Below, piece after piece: positions 63,801-64,000 of a stretch of DNA of 64,000 bases (position 1 is its first letter; each line of letters opens with the position of its first letter). The translations under genes and the position numbers were made by a program. This stretch comes from Rhodobacteraceae bacterium HIMB11 (GTDB lineage Bacteria > Pseudomonadota > Alphaproteobacteria > Rhodobacterales > Rhodobacteraceae): the NCBI GenBank assembly GCA_000472185.1, contig AVDB01000003.1, positions 124,001 through 188,000 of the forward strand, given 5' to 3'. The notes below the pieces were generated by a model. It made no database searches and was not told where the DNA came from. It worked only from the letters and a program-made list of their open reading frames with translations.

Positions 63801-64000
63801 TTACGCATCACCACGGTTACTGAACTTGTCATAGTATGAACGCAAAGAAGTCCCAAGTTCGTCCGCTGGATTGTAGCCGCCTTTGCTCTGCACAAACTTC
63901 TTCATGCCCGACTTCCCGCCCAGGTGTGCCACAGCGCGTAAGCTGTCTCTGTCATAATCAGCGGCTACATCTCCAAGCGCATCAATGGCCTTATCCAGAT
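63801..64000 (-). CDS. Phage-type protein, C-terminal part (possible peptidoglycan hydrolase)
   Basis: The last 65 codons of a minus-strand gene that runs off the right edge. The tail SLRAVAHLGGKSGMKKFVQS followed by KGGYNPADELGTSLRSYYDKF is the kind of C-terminal signature seen in phage lytic transglycosylase or tail-lysin proteins of marine phages. That assignment comes from memory of the pattern, not a search. A fragment of a second copy lies at 63290. Confidence 0.55.
   Translation of the reverse strand, partial: LDKAIDALGDVAADYDRDSLRAVAHLGGKSGMKKFVQSKGGYNPADELGTSLRSYYDKFSNRGDA

Overview
The window looks like the chromosome of a marine alphaproteobacterium of the Rhodobacteraceae (Roseobacter group) with a fairly low GC content for that family. 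The evidence is gene content: a DHPS/sulfolactate pathway, TRAP transporters, a non-pyrrolysine MttB homologue beside a GcvT-type oxidoreductase, a PutR/PutA pair, a Rhodobacter-type smo/mtlK polyol operon and a B12 riboswitch. Assignments rest on reading translated sequence by eye; no database search was run.

Bases 1-49,200 are backbone. They hold a partial TolC gene and an isoaspartyl methyltransferase; an ArsJ/GAPDH arsenate-detoxification pair; a shikimate dehydrogenase paralogue; an alcohol dehydrogenase with an enolase-superfamily enzyme; an orphan iron-binding protein; and a cobalamin riboswitch leading a metal ABC transporter, with a 57-codon membrane ORF as first gene. The minus-strand block 12,983-22,309 is a nearly complete route for 2,3-dihydroxypropane-1-sulfonate (DHPS): TRAP uptake, DHPS dehydrogenases, HpsN to sulfolactate, SuyAB to pyruvate plus sulfite. 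A DUF475/TerC-like membrane protein sits inside this operon. A GMC oxidoreductase, IclR regulator, GcvT-type oxidoreductase, MttB homologue, UbiB-like kinase and choline-sulfatase-like enzyme follow. After these come a sterol-desaturase-like protein, an amino-acid dehydrogenase, two c-type cytochromes, Lrp/PutA, an alcohol dehydrogenase, an aminotransferase, and the sorbitol/mannitol operon with its LacI regulator.

Bases 49,460-59,240 are accessory. The 3' end of an intact tRNA-Leu(TAA) gene at 59,148-59,234 is repeated at about 49,471 and 55,698. The two intervals (6.2 and 3.4 kb) carry unrelated cargo, but their right ends share homologous sequence: a small ORF (intact in one, broken in the other), a decayed integrase in one, and a GAGTTCC-rich stretch. 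I read this as two tandem relatives of one small integrative-element family at a single tRNA site. Cargo includes a BKACE enzyme, an EptA-type phosphoethanolamine transferase, a membrane-anchored LuxR regulator beside a secreted PepSY-like protein ending in 17 aspartates, and an SDR/AraC/membrane-protein set.

From 59,337 to the end is another mobile region: an intact tyrosine recombinase followed by small phage-like genes, repeats, and two copies (one a fragment) of the end of a phage-type protein.
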